The notes below the pieces were generated by a model. That model did not search any database. It was given only the letters and a program-made list of their open reading frames with translations, and was not told where the DNA came from. Below are positions 16,291-23,821 of a DNA stretch of 43,402 nt, in pieces (within the stretch, counting starts at the first letter, position 1; each line of letters starts with the position of its first letter). A program made the position numbers and the translations under genes. The DNA comes from JBFWYO01 sp050186335 (GTDB lineage: Bacteria > Pseudomonadota > Alphaproteobacteria > Bin65): assembly GCA_050186335.1 (NCBI GenBank), contig JBFWYO010000033.1, positions 1 through 43,402 of the forward strand, written 5' to 3'.

Positions 16291-16302
16291 CAGGAGAACG
16301 AC

Positions 16303-17202
16303 ATGAACAACGCGCGCATAAGCCGCCTGCGCGGCATCGCCCTCTCGGCGCCCGAGGCGCTTCAGGCGGTCGAGTTCTACGCCGAGGCCTGGGGCCTGGA
16401 GAAAGTCGCCGAACAGAACGGCGCGGTTTTCCTGCGCGGCACCGGGCCGGAGCATCATATTCTGTCGCTGGAGAACGGTCCCACACGCGGCATCGTGTAT
16501 CTGCATTTCGCCGTGCAGGACGAAGCCGCGCTCCACGCTTTGCACGCCAAGCTCAAGCATCAGAACGTGACCATCCTGCGCGAGATCGGCCCGTTCGCGG
16601 AACCGGGCGGCGGCATAGGCTTCGAAATCGTCGATCCGGATGCGCGCCGATTGCGCATTTCCTGTTCGGTCGATCTGTATCCGGATGCGCCCGATGCGGC
16701 TGACCGGCCGCGCAAGATCACGCATGTGGTCTTGAACACGCCGCAACTCGAAAAATCGCTGAAGTTCTATGAGGACGCGCTCGGCTTCCGGGTCAGCGAC
16801 TGGTCGGAGAATCAGATGGTGTTCATCCGCTGCAATGCCGACCACCATTCGATCTCGTTCAACCGCGCGCCGCATGCCTCGCTCAACCATATCGCCTTCG
16901 AGATGCCGAGCGTCGATGCGGAAATGCGCGCTATCGGCCGGCTGAAACGATTCAATGTCCCGGTACGCTGGGGCATCGGGCGACATGGGCCGGGCAACAA
17001 CGTGTTCGCCTATTTCACCGATCCGAACGATTTCGTCGTCGAGTACACGACCGAGGTACAGCAGGTCGACGAGGCGACGCATGAGCCGCAAGTCTGGAAG
17101 CGTGTGCCGGCGCTGATGGACCGCTGGGGCACCGCCGGTCCGCCGTCGCCGGAGATCCGCGCGGCGATGGCGGGAACCCCGGATCCCGGCGTGCGAGGCT
17201 AA
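16303..17202 (+). CDS. Two-domain type I extradiol ring-cleavage dioxygenase (BphC-like VOC)
   Basis: 299 residues with two VOC repeats, the bicupin-like BphC architecture. The C-terminal domain carries the full active site with BphC spacing: Fe ligands His141 (ITHVVLNT), His196 (SLNHIAFEM) and Glu247 (FVVEYTTE), plus the acid/base His181 (DHHSISF) 15 residues before the second His and Tyr237 ten residues before the Glu. The N-terminal repeat lacks metal ligands, as in the family. It should open a catechol-type ring proximal or distal to a hydroxyl using Fe(II) and O2. It follows the IclR gene by 12 bases with an AGGAG site. The aromatic substrate is unknown. Confidence 0.93.
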   Translation: MNNARISRLRGIALSAPEALQAVEFYAEAWGLEKVAEQNGAVFLRGTGPEHHILSLENGPTRGIVYLHFAVQDEAALHALHAKLKHQNVTILREIGPFAEPGGGIGFEIVDPDARRLRISCSVDLYPDAPDAADRPRKITHVVLNTPQLEKSLKFYEDALGFRVSDWSENQMVFIRCNADHHSISFNRAPHASLNHIAFEMPSVDAEMRAIGRLKRFNVPVRWGIGRHGPGNNVFAYFTDPNDFVVEYTTEVQQVDEATHEPQVWKRVPALMDRWGTAGPPSPEIRAAMAGTPDPGVRG

Positions 17203-17212
17203 CGGCAGTTAC

Positions 17213-17998
17213 ATGGACCTTCGCCTCAAAGACAAGATCGCCGTCGTGACCGGTGGCTCGTCGGGCATCGGGCTCGCGACCGCGCGCATGCTGCTGGCCG
17301 AGGGCGCCCGGGTGGCGATCTGCGGGCGCGATCCGGCGCGGCTGGCGGCGGCGGCAAAGAGCCTCGGCGCGAGCGCAAATCTGCTGGCGATCGCCTGCGA
17401 CGTGTTGGATGCCAAGCAGGTGGCGGACATGCGCGATCGCGTGGCGCGGCAGTTCAATGGTTGCGATATCCTGGTCAACAACGCCGGGCAGGGCAGAGTC
17501 AGCACATTTGCCACCACTACGGACGAACAATGGGACGAGGAACTGCGCCTGAAGTTCTTCAGCGTGATTTACCCGACCCGTGCGTTCCTGCCGCTGCTGG
17601 AGAAATCCGCGACGCCGTCGATTGTGGTCGTGAACTCCTTGCTGGCACGCCAGCCCGAGCCGCACATGGTGGCGACTGCCGCCGCGCGCGCCGGCATCCA
17701 GAATCTCATCCGCAGCATGGCGAACGAATTCGCGCCGAAGCAAATCCGCGTCAACGGCATCCTGCTGGGCGTAGTCGATTCCGGCCAGTGGTCAAAGCGC
17801 TACGAAACGCAGAAGCAGCCGGGTCAATCGAAGGAGGATTGGTTCAAGCAGGAAGCGGCCAAGCGGCACATCCCGCTCGGCCGATTCGGCCAGCCGGACG
17901 AGCCGGCCTCGGCCATCGTCTATCTGGCGTCGCCGCTGGCGTCCTACATCACCGGCGCATCCTTGGAAATTTCCGGCGGAGTGTCGCGCTATGCGTGA
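17213..17998 (+). CDS. SDR-family protein lacking the catalytic Tyr and Lys
   Basis: 261 residues of clear SDR fold: TGGSSGIGLATA cofactor motif, NNAGQG, Ser142 in VVVNSLLA and a normal C-terminus (ITGASLEISGG). At the catalytic YxxxK position the sequence is Thr155-Ala-Ala-Ala-Arg159, so both the general-base Tyr and the Lys are replaced. It may bind NAD(P)H without classical dehydrogenase chemistry, use another mechanism, or be a regulatory or structural partner. It overlaps the ThDP gene by eight bases, indicating tight coupling. The reading frame is intact and bears no sign of decay. Confidence 0.9.
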   Translation: MDLRLKDKIAVVTGGSSGIGLATARMLLAEGARVAICGRDPARLAAAAKSLGASANLLAIACDVLDAKQVADMRDRVARQFNGCDILVNNAGQGRVSTFATTTDEQWDEELRLKFFSVIYPTRAFLPLLEKSATPSIVVVNSLLARQPEPHMVATAAARAGIQNLIRSMANEFAPKQIRVNGILLGVVDSGQWSKRYETQKQPGQSKEDWFKQEAAKRHIPLGRFGQPDEPASAIVYLASPLASYITGASLEISGGVSRYA

Positions 17999-19649
17999 GT
18001 TGGTGACGGTCGGCGAACTGGTCGCGGCGTTCCTGGAAAGTTGCGGCGTCGGTTGCGCGTTCGGCGTGATCTCGATCCACAATATGCCGATTCTCGACGC
18101 CATCGCCCGGCGCAAGCGCACCCGCTTCGTGCCCGCGCGCGGCGAGGCCGGAGCGCTGTGCATGGCCGACGCGTACGCGCGCGTGAGCGGCAAGCTGGGC
18201 GTCGGGATCACTTCGACCGGCGTCGCCGCCGGCAACGCCGCGGGTTCGATGGTCGAGGCGCAGACCGCGGGCACGCCGCTCCTGCACATCACCGGCCAGA
18301 TCGAACTTGCCTATCTCGATCGCAACCGCTCGTACATCCACGAGGCGCGCAACCAGCCGGACATGCTGCGCGCGGTTTCCAAGGCCTTCTTCCGCGTCTG
18401 GACGCCCGAATCGGCGCTCGGCGTGCTGCGCGAGGCGGTGCGCGCCGCGCTGACGCCGCCGACCGGCCCGGTCAGCGTCGAAATTCCGATCGACGTGCAG
18501 CAGGCGCAGATCGTCCTGCCGGCGGATTTGAAGCCCTTGCTCGTGACGCCGCCCTATGCGTCGGACGAGGCGATCGATCGGCTGGCCGACCGCGTGGCGG
18601 CCGCTAAGCGCCCGATCTTGTGGCTCGGCGGCGGCGCGCGCGGTGCCGCGGCGCCGGCGACCAGGCTGGCCGATCTCGGTTTTGCCGTCGTGACCAGCGT
18701 CAACGGCCGAGGCACGGTGCCCGAAGAGCATCCGATGACGCTGGGCGCCTTCAACCTGTCGCCCGCAGTGGAAGAGCTCTATGCCACCGGCGATCTCATG
18801 CTGGTCGTCGGCTCGCGGCTGCGCGGCAACGAGACGCTCAAATACACCTTGAAGCTGCCGTCGCCGATCCTGCAGATCGACGCCGATCCGGCAATGGACG
18901 GGCGCGCCTATCGCAATGAATTGTTCGTCTGCGGCGACGCGCGCGACACTTTGGAAAGGCTGGCCGCGCGCATCGGCAACCGGATGTCGATCGATCCCGC
19001 GTTGGCGGGCGATCTCGGCGCCGCGCGCGCCAAGGCCCATGCCGCGATGTACGCAACGCTCGGGCCATACGCGCGCCTGGTCGACGATCTGATGTCGGTG
19101 ATCCCGAAGGGCGCGCCCTGGGTCCGCGACGTCACCGTGTCGAACAGCACATGGGGCAACCGGATGGTATGGCTGTCCGATCCGCGTCAGGGCGTGCACG
19201 CGCTGGGCGGCGGCATCGGCGAGGGCTTGCCGATGGCGATCGGCGCCGCGATGGCCACCGAGGGTCGCAAGACCGTGGCGCTGGTCGGCGACGGCGGCCT
19301 GATGATGAACATCGGCGAGCTGGCCACGGCGGTGCAGGAAAAAGCCGAAATCGTCATGATCCTGATGAACGATCTCGGTTACGGCGTCATCCGCAACATC
19401 CAGGATGCCTACTATGGCGGGCGCAAAGTCTATGCCGATCTGACCACGCCGGATTTCGGCTTGCTCGCCAAGTCGATCGGCGTGGCGCATACGCGTGTCG
19501 AACATCTCGACCAGTTCACCACGGCGCTGTGCGCGGCGCTGGTGACACCCGGCCCGAGCATCGTCGAAATCGACATGACCAAGATCGGCCCGTTCGCCAA
19601 GCCGTTCGCCGGTCCGCCGGTGCGCGCGCCGGCCGAGCCGAAGCAATGA
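17991..19649 (+). CDS. Thiamine-diphosphate-dependent enzyme (acetolactate synthase/decarboxylase-like)
   Basis: 552 residues, the three-domain length of the ALS/benzoylformate-decarboxylase family. The N-terminal domain has the activating Glu in VPARGEAGALCMADAYAR and the STGVAAGN loop. The C-terminal domain has GDGGLMMNIGELATAV followed by ILMND, the ThDP/Mg binding motif GDG-x~25-N. The enzyme probably decarboxylates a 2-oxo acid or joins its acyl unit to an acceptor. Its start overlaps the SDR gene and its stop overlaps the next start (ATGA), so it is one transcription unit with both. Reaction within this pathway is unknown. Confidence 0.93.
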   Translation: MRELVTVGELVAAFLESCGVGCAFGVISIHNMPILDAIARRKRTRFVPARGEAGALCMADAYARVSGKLGVGITSTGVAAGNAAGSMVEAQTAGTPLLHITGQIELAYLDRNRSYIHEARNQPDMLRAVSKAFFRVWTPESALGVLREAVRAALTPPTGPVSVEIPIDVQQAQIVLPADLKPLLVTPPYASDEAIDRLADRVAAAKRPILWLGGGARGAAAPATRLADLGFAVVTSVNGRGTVPEEHPMTLGAFNLSPAVEELYATGDLMLVVGSRLRGNETLKYTLKLPSPILQIDADPAMDGRAYRNELFVCGDARDTLERLAARIGNRMSIDPALAGDLGAARAKAHAAMYATLGPYARLVDDLMSVIPKGAPWVRDVTVSNSTWGNRMVWLSDPRQGVHALGGGIGEGLPMAIGAAMATEGRKTVALVGDGGLMMNIGELATAVQEKAEIVMILMNDLGYGVIRNIQDAYYGGRKVYADLTTPDFGLLAKSIGVAHTRVEHLDQFTTALCAALVTPGPSIVEIDMTKIGPFAKPFAGPPVRAPAEPKQ

Positions 19650-20443
19650 ACGCGCTGCTGATCGGTTACGGCGCCATCGGCCGGCATATCGTGAAGTCGC
19701 TGCGGCCGGGCGAAGCTGCGCAGGTAGGTACGATATTGGTACGCCCGCAGCGGGTCGCCGAAACGCAAGCCGCGGTCGGCGCCGCGATTGCCGTCGTCAG
19801 CACGCTCGGCGATGCGCTCGCACAAAAGCCGGACGTCGCGGTCGAATGCGCCGGGCATCAGGCGGTTTCGCAGTTCGGCCCCGAAGTGTTGGCGCGCGGC
19901 ATCGATCTCATGGTGATTTCCATCGGCGCGTTGGCCGATCGCGCCCTGTTCGAAAAGCTCAAGGCGGCCGCCGAACGCGGCAAGGCAAAATTGTTGCTGC
20001 CCGCCGGCGCCATCGCCGGCGTAGACGGGCTGGCGGCGGCGCGTCAGGGCGGGCTGGACCGCGTGCGCTATACGTCGCGCAAGCCGCCGAAAGCCTGGAA
20101 GGGCACGCCGGGCGAGAAAGTCGCCGATCTCGACGCGCTGACAGTAGCGACGGTTTTGTTTCAAGGCCGCGCCGACGATGCGGCGCGCCTCTATCCGCAG
20201 AACGCCAATGTCGCGGCCACCGTGGCGCTGTCGGGCGCGGGCTTCGATAAAACCGAAGTCGCGCTGATCGCCGATCCGGCGGCCGGTGGCAACGTGCACC
20301 AGATCGAGGCCGAGGGTGCGTTCGGGCGCTTCAGCATCGAGTTGCGCGGCAAGCCGCTGCCCGACAATCCGAAGACCTCGAGCCTGACGGCGTTCAGCCT
20401 GTTGCGGGCGATCCGCAACCGTGCCGAGGCGGTGGAGATATGA
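19646..20443 (+). CDS. L-aspartate dehydrogenase-like NAD(P)-dependent protein (NadX family)
   Basis: 265 residues from ATG 19646 in an ATGA overlap with the ThDP gene. The N-terminus LLIGYGAIGRHI is a GxGxxG Rossmann motif. The second domain has the family blocks PAGAIAGVDGLAAA, TSRKPPKAWKGTP, AATVALSGAGFDKTEV, NVHQIEAEGAFGRF and NPKTSSLTAFS, typical of the aspartate dehydrogenase/DUF108 group. In this setting it may act on another amino or imino acid. The present C-terminus ends ..AVEI at a TGA created by an inserted repeat element; the ancestral end was apparently three residues longer (see the element at 20429-20595). Confidence 0.9.
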   Translation: MNALLIGYGAIGRHIVKSLRPGEAAQVGTILVRPQRVAETQAAVGAAIAVVSTLGDALAQKPDVAVECAGHQAVSQFGPEVLARGIDLMVISIGALADRALFEKLKAAAERGKAKLLLPAGAIAGVDGLAAARQGGLDRVRYTSRKPPKAWKGTPGEKVADLDALTVATVLFQGRADDAARLYPQNANVAATVALSGAGFDKTEVALIADPAAGGNVHQIEAEGAFGRFSIELRGKPLPDNPKTSSLTAFSLLRAIRNRAEAVEI

Positions 20444-20595
20444 CTCTTTCAATTCTACTCCGTTCCTCATTCCTCCCTCCCCCCTTGCGGGGGAGGGCCG
20501 GGGCGGGGGGCGATCGTCGAACACGCTCGCTGCGCCGACCCCCCTCCCAACCCTCCCCCGCAAGGGGGGAGGGCTTCCGTTGTGCGGTGGAGATA
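20429..20595. mobile_element. REP-like palindromic element (family B) flanked by a 12-bp direct repeat
   Basis: The direct repeat GCGGTGGAGATA occurs at 20429-20440 and 20584-20595. Between the copies lie 143 bases with two inverted arms, 20475-20497 and 20551-20573, each a CCCTCCCCC..GGGGGAGGG hairpin, with G-rich tails pointing inward. Excising one repeat plus the insert rejoins the reading frame so that the dehydrogenase stop overlaps the aldehyde dehydrogenase ATG (ATGA). This looks like insertion of a non-autonomous element with target duplication. No transposase gene is carried. Confidence 0.8.
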
Positions 20596-20603
20596 CCTGC
20601 ACC

Positions 20604-22067
20604 ATGACTCTCCCCATCCTGATCGGCGGCAAATGGCGTGCGGGCACCGGCAAGGTGATCGCCTCGCGCTATCCGGCGGACGATTCGGTTACCGCGGAAG
20701 TCGCGGCGGCGTCGCCCGCCGATGTCGATGCGGCGGTCGAAGCCGGGGCAAAGGCGGCGCGCGATCCGGCGTGGCGCGATCTGTTGCCGCACCAGCGCGC
20801 GTCGTTTTTGTACAAGATTTCCGATCTGATCGCATCGCGCGCCGAGGCCTTGGCGCAGCTGCAGATGCGCGACAACGGCAAGCCGATCAGCGAAACCCGC
20901 GCGCTGGTCGCCAGCGCCGCCGGTACGTTCAGGTATTTTGGCGCCGTGGCGGAAACCACCGAAACGGAAATCACGCCGTCGCGCGGGCCGTATCTGAGCA
21001 TGAGCACCTACGAACCGCGCGGCGTGATAGCCGCGATCACGCCGTGGAATTCGCCGATCGCCAGCGATGCGCAGAAACTGGCGCCGGCGCTCGCGGCCGG
21101 CAACGCGGTGATCCTCAAGCCCGCGGAAGTGACGCCGCTGGTGGCACTGGAACTAGGCCGCATCTGCCTCGAGGCCGGCGTGCCGGAAGGGCTGGTCAGC
21201 GTGCTGCCGGGGCCGGGGTCGACGGTCGGCAACGCGATCGTCAGGCACCCGCTGGTGCGCATGGTCTCGTTCACCGGCGGCACGACGACCGGCAAGGCGA
21301 TCGCGCACGCCGCGGCCGACAAGATGATGCCGGTGCAGCTCGAGCTTGGCGGCAAGTCGCCGACTATCGTGTTCGACGATGCGGACCTGGATCATGCCGT
21401 CAACGGGGTGATCTTCGGCATCTTTTCCTCGGCCGGGCAGTCGTGCATCGCCGGCTCGCGCCTGTTCGTCGATGCGAAAATCTACGACACGTTTCTCGAC
21501 CGGCTGATCGCCAAGACGAAAACCCTGCGCATCGGCGATCCGCCCGATCCGAATACGCAGATCGGCCCGCAGATCAGCTTCGCGCACCGCAAGGTGATCG
21601 AGGATTACGTGGCGCTAGGCCGGCAGGAGGGCGGCGCCGTCGTGTGCGGCGGCGTGCGGCCGACCGGGTCGATCTACGACAAGGGCAGTTTCTATCTGCC
21701 GACCATCCTGGCCGGGCTCGGCAACAATGCCCGTATCTGCCAGGAGGAAATTTTCGGCCCGGTGCTGTGCGCGCTGAAGTTCAAGGACGAAGCCGACCTG
21801 GTCGCGCAGGCCAACGATTCCGTGTACGGACTGGCTTGCGGAATCTGGACGCGCGATTACAAGCGCGCCTGGCGGATCGGCCGCGCCATCGAGGCCGGCA
21901 CGATCTGGATCAACACCTATAAACTGTTCAGCATCGCCACGCCGTTCGCCGCGTTCAAGGACAGCGGCATCGGCGTGGAAAAAGCCCGGCGCGGAATCTT
22001 CAATTACATGCAGCAAAAGAGCTTCTACTGGGGCCTCAACGAGCGCCCGATGCCATGGGCGGATTGA
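20604..22067 (+). CDS. Aldehyde dehydrogenase family protein
   Basis: 487 residues from ATG 20604. Signature residues are complete: Asn149 in TPWNS, Glu257 in QLELGGKSP and nucleophile Cys291 in AGQSCIAGS, with the cofactor block SFTGGTTTGKAI. It should oxidise an aldehyde (a semialdehyde of the ring-fission route is plausible) to its acid with NAD(P)+. It is the last gene of the operon and is separated from the dehydrogenase-like gene only by the inserted palindromic element. The open frame extends upstream through that element, but only the ATG at 20604 gives a normal family N-terminus (ILIGGKWRAG). Confidence 0.94.
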   Translation: MTLPILIGGKWRAGTGKVIASRYPADDSVTAEVAAASPADVDAAVEAGAKAARDPAWRDLLPHQRASFLYKISDLIASRAEALAQLQMRDNGKPISETRALVASAAGTFRYFGAVAETTETEITPSRGPYLSMSTYEPRGVIAAITPWNSPIASDAQKLAPALAAGNAVILKPAEVTPLVALELGRICLEAGVPEGLVSVLPGPGSTVGNAIVRHPLVRMVSFTGGTTTGKAIAHAAADKMMPVQLELGGKSPTIVFDDADLDHAVNGVIFGIFSSAGQSCIAGSRLFVDAKIYDTFLDRLIAKTKTLRIGDPPDPNTQIGPQISFAHRKVIEDYVALGRQEGGAVVCGGVRPTGSIYDKGSFYLPTILAGLGNNARICQEEIFGPVLCALKFKDEADLVAQANDSVYGLACGIWTRDYKRAWRIGRAIEAGTIWINTYKLFSIATPFAAFKDSGIGVEKARRGIFNYMQQKSFYWGLNERPMPWAD

Positions 22068-22138
22068 TTTTTTCAATATAAAATCAAATACTTAAACCTA
22101 TGATTGCAGCGCATGGGGGCCGTATCGCCTTTATATAG

Positions 22139-22150
22139 TAAGCAAGCTTA
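22139..22150. promoter_or_regulatory. Candidate MarR operator
   Basis: TAAGC-AA-GCTTA, a perfect inverted repeat in an AT-rich stretch (TTATATAG..TATTATG), lies about 47 bases before the MarR start codon. The surrounding 129-base gap is the only AT-rich DNA nearby and should hold the efflux operon promoter. MarR proteins usually bind such short palindromes over their own promoter; binding here is inference. Confidence 0.4.
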
Positions 22151-22196
22151 TATTATGTTTAGCTTCCAGCATTGAAATCCGCCGCTGCCATAGCCC

Positions 22197-22682
22197 ATGA
22201 CCGCCGATCCGCCCGACCGCAACCTGGGATTCCTGCTGCACGACGCCGCGCGCCTGATGCGCAAGCGCTTCGAGCAGAAGGCGCGCCATCTCGGCCTCAC
22301 GCGGTCGCAGTGGCAGGTGCTGGCCAATCTGTTGCGCAACGAAGGCATCCAGCAGGGCGCACTGGCCGAACTGCTGGAAATCGAACCGATCACGCTGGTC
22401 CGCTTGGTCGATCGGCTCGAAGCCGCCGGCTTCGTCGAGCGCCGCGCGCATCCGACGGATCGCCGCGTGCGCCTGCTGTATCTGACCAAAAAAGTCCATC
22501 CGATGCTGCAGGAAATGCGCACGCTCGCGGCCGCCACGCGGGAAGAGGCGATGGTCGGCATTCCGGCGGCCGATCGCGACCGGTTGATGGACATGTTGGT
22601 GACGATGCGCGGCAATCTCACGCGCGTCAGCGATTCGAACATGCTGCCCGAACTGCCCGCGGTGAAGGTGCGGCATGGTTGA
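22197..22682 (+). CDS. MarR-family transcriptional regulator
   Basis: 161 residues. The winged-helix domain runs from LGLTRSQWQVLANLLRNEGI through QGALAELLEIEPITLVRLVDRLEAAGFVERR to the wing HPTDRRVRLLYLT, the MarR consensus DxRxxxxxLT. It is the first gene of a three-gene operon with EmrA-like and EmrB-like genes; its stop lies eight bases inside the EmrA reading frame. By family precedent it represses the pump and is released by a phenolic or other toxic ligand. Confidence 0.95.
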   Translation: MTADPPDRNLGFLLHDAARLMRKRFEQKARHLGLTRSQWQVLANLLRNEGIQQGALAELLEIEPITLVRLVDRLEAAGFVERRAHPTDRRVRLLYLTKKVHPMLQEMRTLAAATREEAMVGIPAADRDRLMDMLVTMRGNLTRVSDSNMLPELPAVKVRHG

Positions 22683-23820
22683 CGGCGACAGCAGATTGGC
22701 GCCCAAACCGGGCAGCATGGCCGAACGGCTGACCGAAGTCCTCACCGCGGGCGCCGAGAATTCGCCGGAAGGCAAACGGCGGCGTCTGCGCAAGCGCCTG
22801 TTATGGGCCGGGCCAATCGCGTTGCTTGCGCTCGCGCTGATCTCCTATCTGACCGGCGGCCGCTACATCTCGACCGACAACGCCTACGTGCAGGCCGACA
22901 AAACGCTCATCAGCACCGATGTCGCGGGCACCGTTGCGTCGATCGCGGTGCGCAACAACGACCGCGTCGAAGCCGGGCAATTGCTGTTCAAGCTCGACGA
23001 CGAGACCTATCGCATCGCCGTGCGCGGCGCGGAAGCGCAATTGGCCATGGTGCGCAACGATATCGTCGCGCTGAAGGCGACCTATCAACAAAAACTCGCC
23101 GAAATCAGGCAATCCGAGGCCGATATCGTATTCTACGAGCGCGACGCCAGTCGTCAGGCCGATCTGTACAAGGGCAAAGCCACGTCGCTCGCCGACTGGG
23201 ACGAAGCGCGCCATAAACTCGATCAGGCGCGCGCCAATCGGATCTCGTTGCAGCAACAGGCGGATTCCGTGCTCGCACAGCTCGGCGGCACGGCCGATCC
23301 GCAAGTCGAAACCCATGCGCGCTATCTGCAAGCCAAGGCGCAGGTCGACAAGGCCGAGCGCGATTTGCGCCGGACATCGATCTCGGCGCCCGCGACGGGC
23401 ATCGTGACCAACGTCGACAAGTTGCAGGTCGGCCAGTATCTGAGCTCCGCTCAGGCCGCGTTCAGCCTGATTTCGACCGAGCAGGTTTGGGTCGACGCCA
23501 ATCTCAAGGAAACCGAACTTACCCATGTGCGCGCCGGCAACCCGGCAACCATCACGGTGGATACCTATCCGGGCCGCACCTGGAAGGCGGTGGTCGCCAG
23601 CATCAGCCCGGCGACCGGCGCCGAATTCTCGCTGCTGCCGCCGCAGAACGCCTCGGGCAATTGGGTCAAGGTGGTCCAGCGCGTGCCGGTGCGGCTGCGC
23701 GTCGAAGTGCCCAAGGACGCGCCGCCGTTGCGCGCCGGCATGAGCGTCACGGCCGAGATCGACACCGGCCATCGACGTTCGCTCGGCACCCTATTCGAAT
23801 CCATCGGCCACTGGTTCTGA
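22675..23820 (+). CDS. HlyD/EmrA-type membrane fusion protein of a multidrug efflux system
   Basis: 381 residues. One N-terminal membrane anchor (LLWAGPIALLALALISYL, about residues 43-60) is followed by the lipoyl half-motif STDNAYVQADKTLISTDVAGTV, a helical hairpin, the second lipoyl half ATGIVTNVDKLQVGQYL and a beta-barrel segment with VDANLKETELTHV. This is the EmrA periplasmic adaptor that links an inner-membrane MFS pump to an outer-membrane channel. No TolC-like gene is in the window. The start overlaps the MarR gene by eight bases. Confidence 0.94.
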   Translation: MVDGDSRLAPKPGSMAERLTEVLTAGAENSPEGKRRRLRKRLLWAGPIALLALALISYLTGGRYISTDNAYVQADKTLISTDVAGTVASIAVRNNDRVEAGQLLFKLDDETYRIAVRGAEAQLAMVRNDIVALKATYQQKLAEIRQSEADIVFYERDASRQADLYKGKATSLADWDEARHKLDQARANRISLQQQADSVLAQLGGTADPQVETHARYLQAKAQVDKAERDLRRTSISAPATGIVTNVDKLQVGQYLSSAQAAFSLISTEQVWVDANLKETELTHVRAGNPATITVDTYPGRTWKAVVASISPATGAEFSLLPPQNASGNWVKVVQRVPVRLRVEVPKDAPPLRAGMSVTAEIDTGHRRSLGTLFESIGHWF

Positions 23821-23821
23821 C

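Noticed and set aside
17213..17998. Degenerate SDR as a pseudogene
   Set aside because: The frame is full length, tightly coupled to its neighbours, and the cofactor motif and C-terminus are intact; only the catalytic pair differs.
20471..20580. Possible CRISPR-like repeat array
   Set aside because: There are only two inverted, not direct, copies with no uniform spacer, and similar hairpins occur singly elsewhere; they are REP-like palindromes.
20421..20603. N-terminal extension of the aldehyde dehydrogenase through the palindromic element
   Set aside because: The open frame continues, but the extension encodes repeat sequence (PLAGEGRGGG..) and the ATG at 20604 gives the normal family N-terminus.
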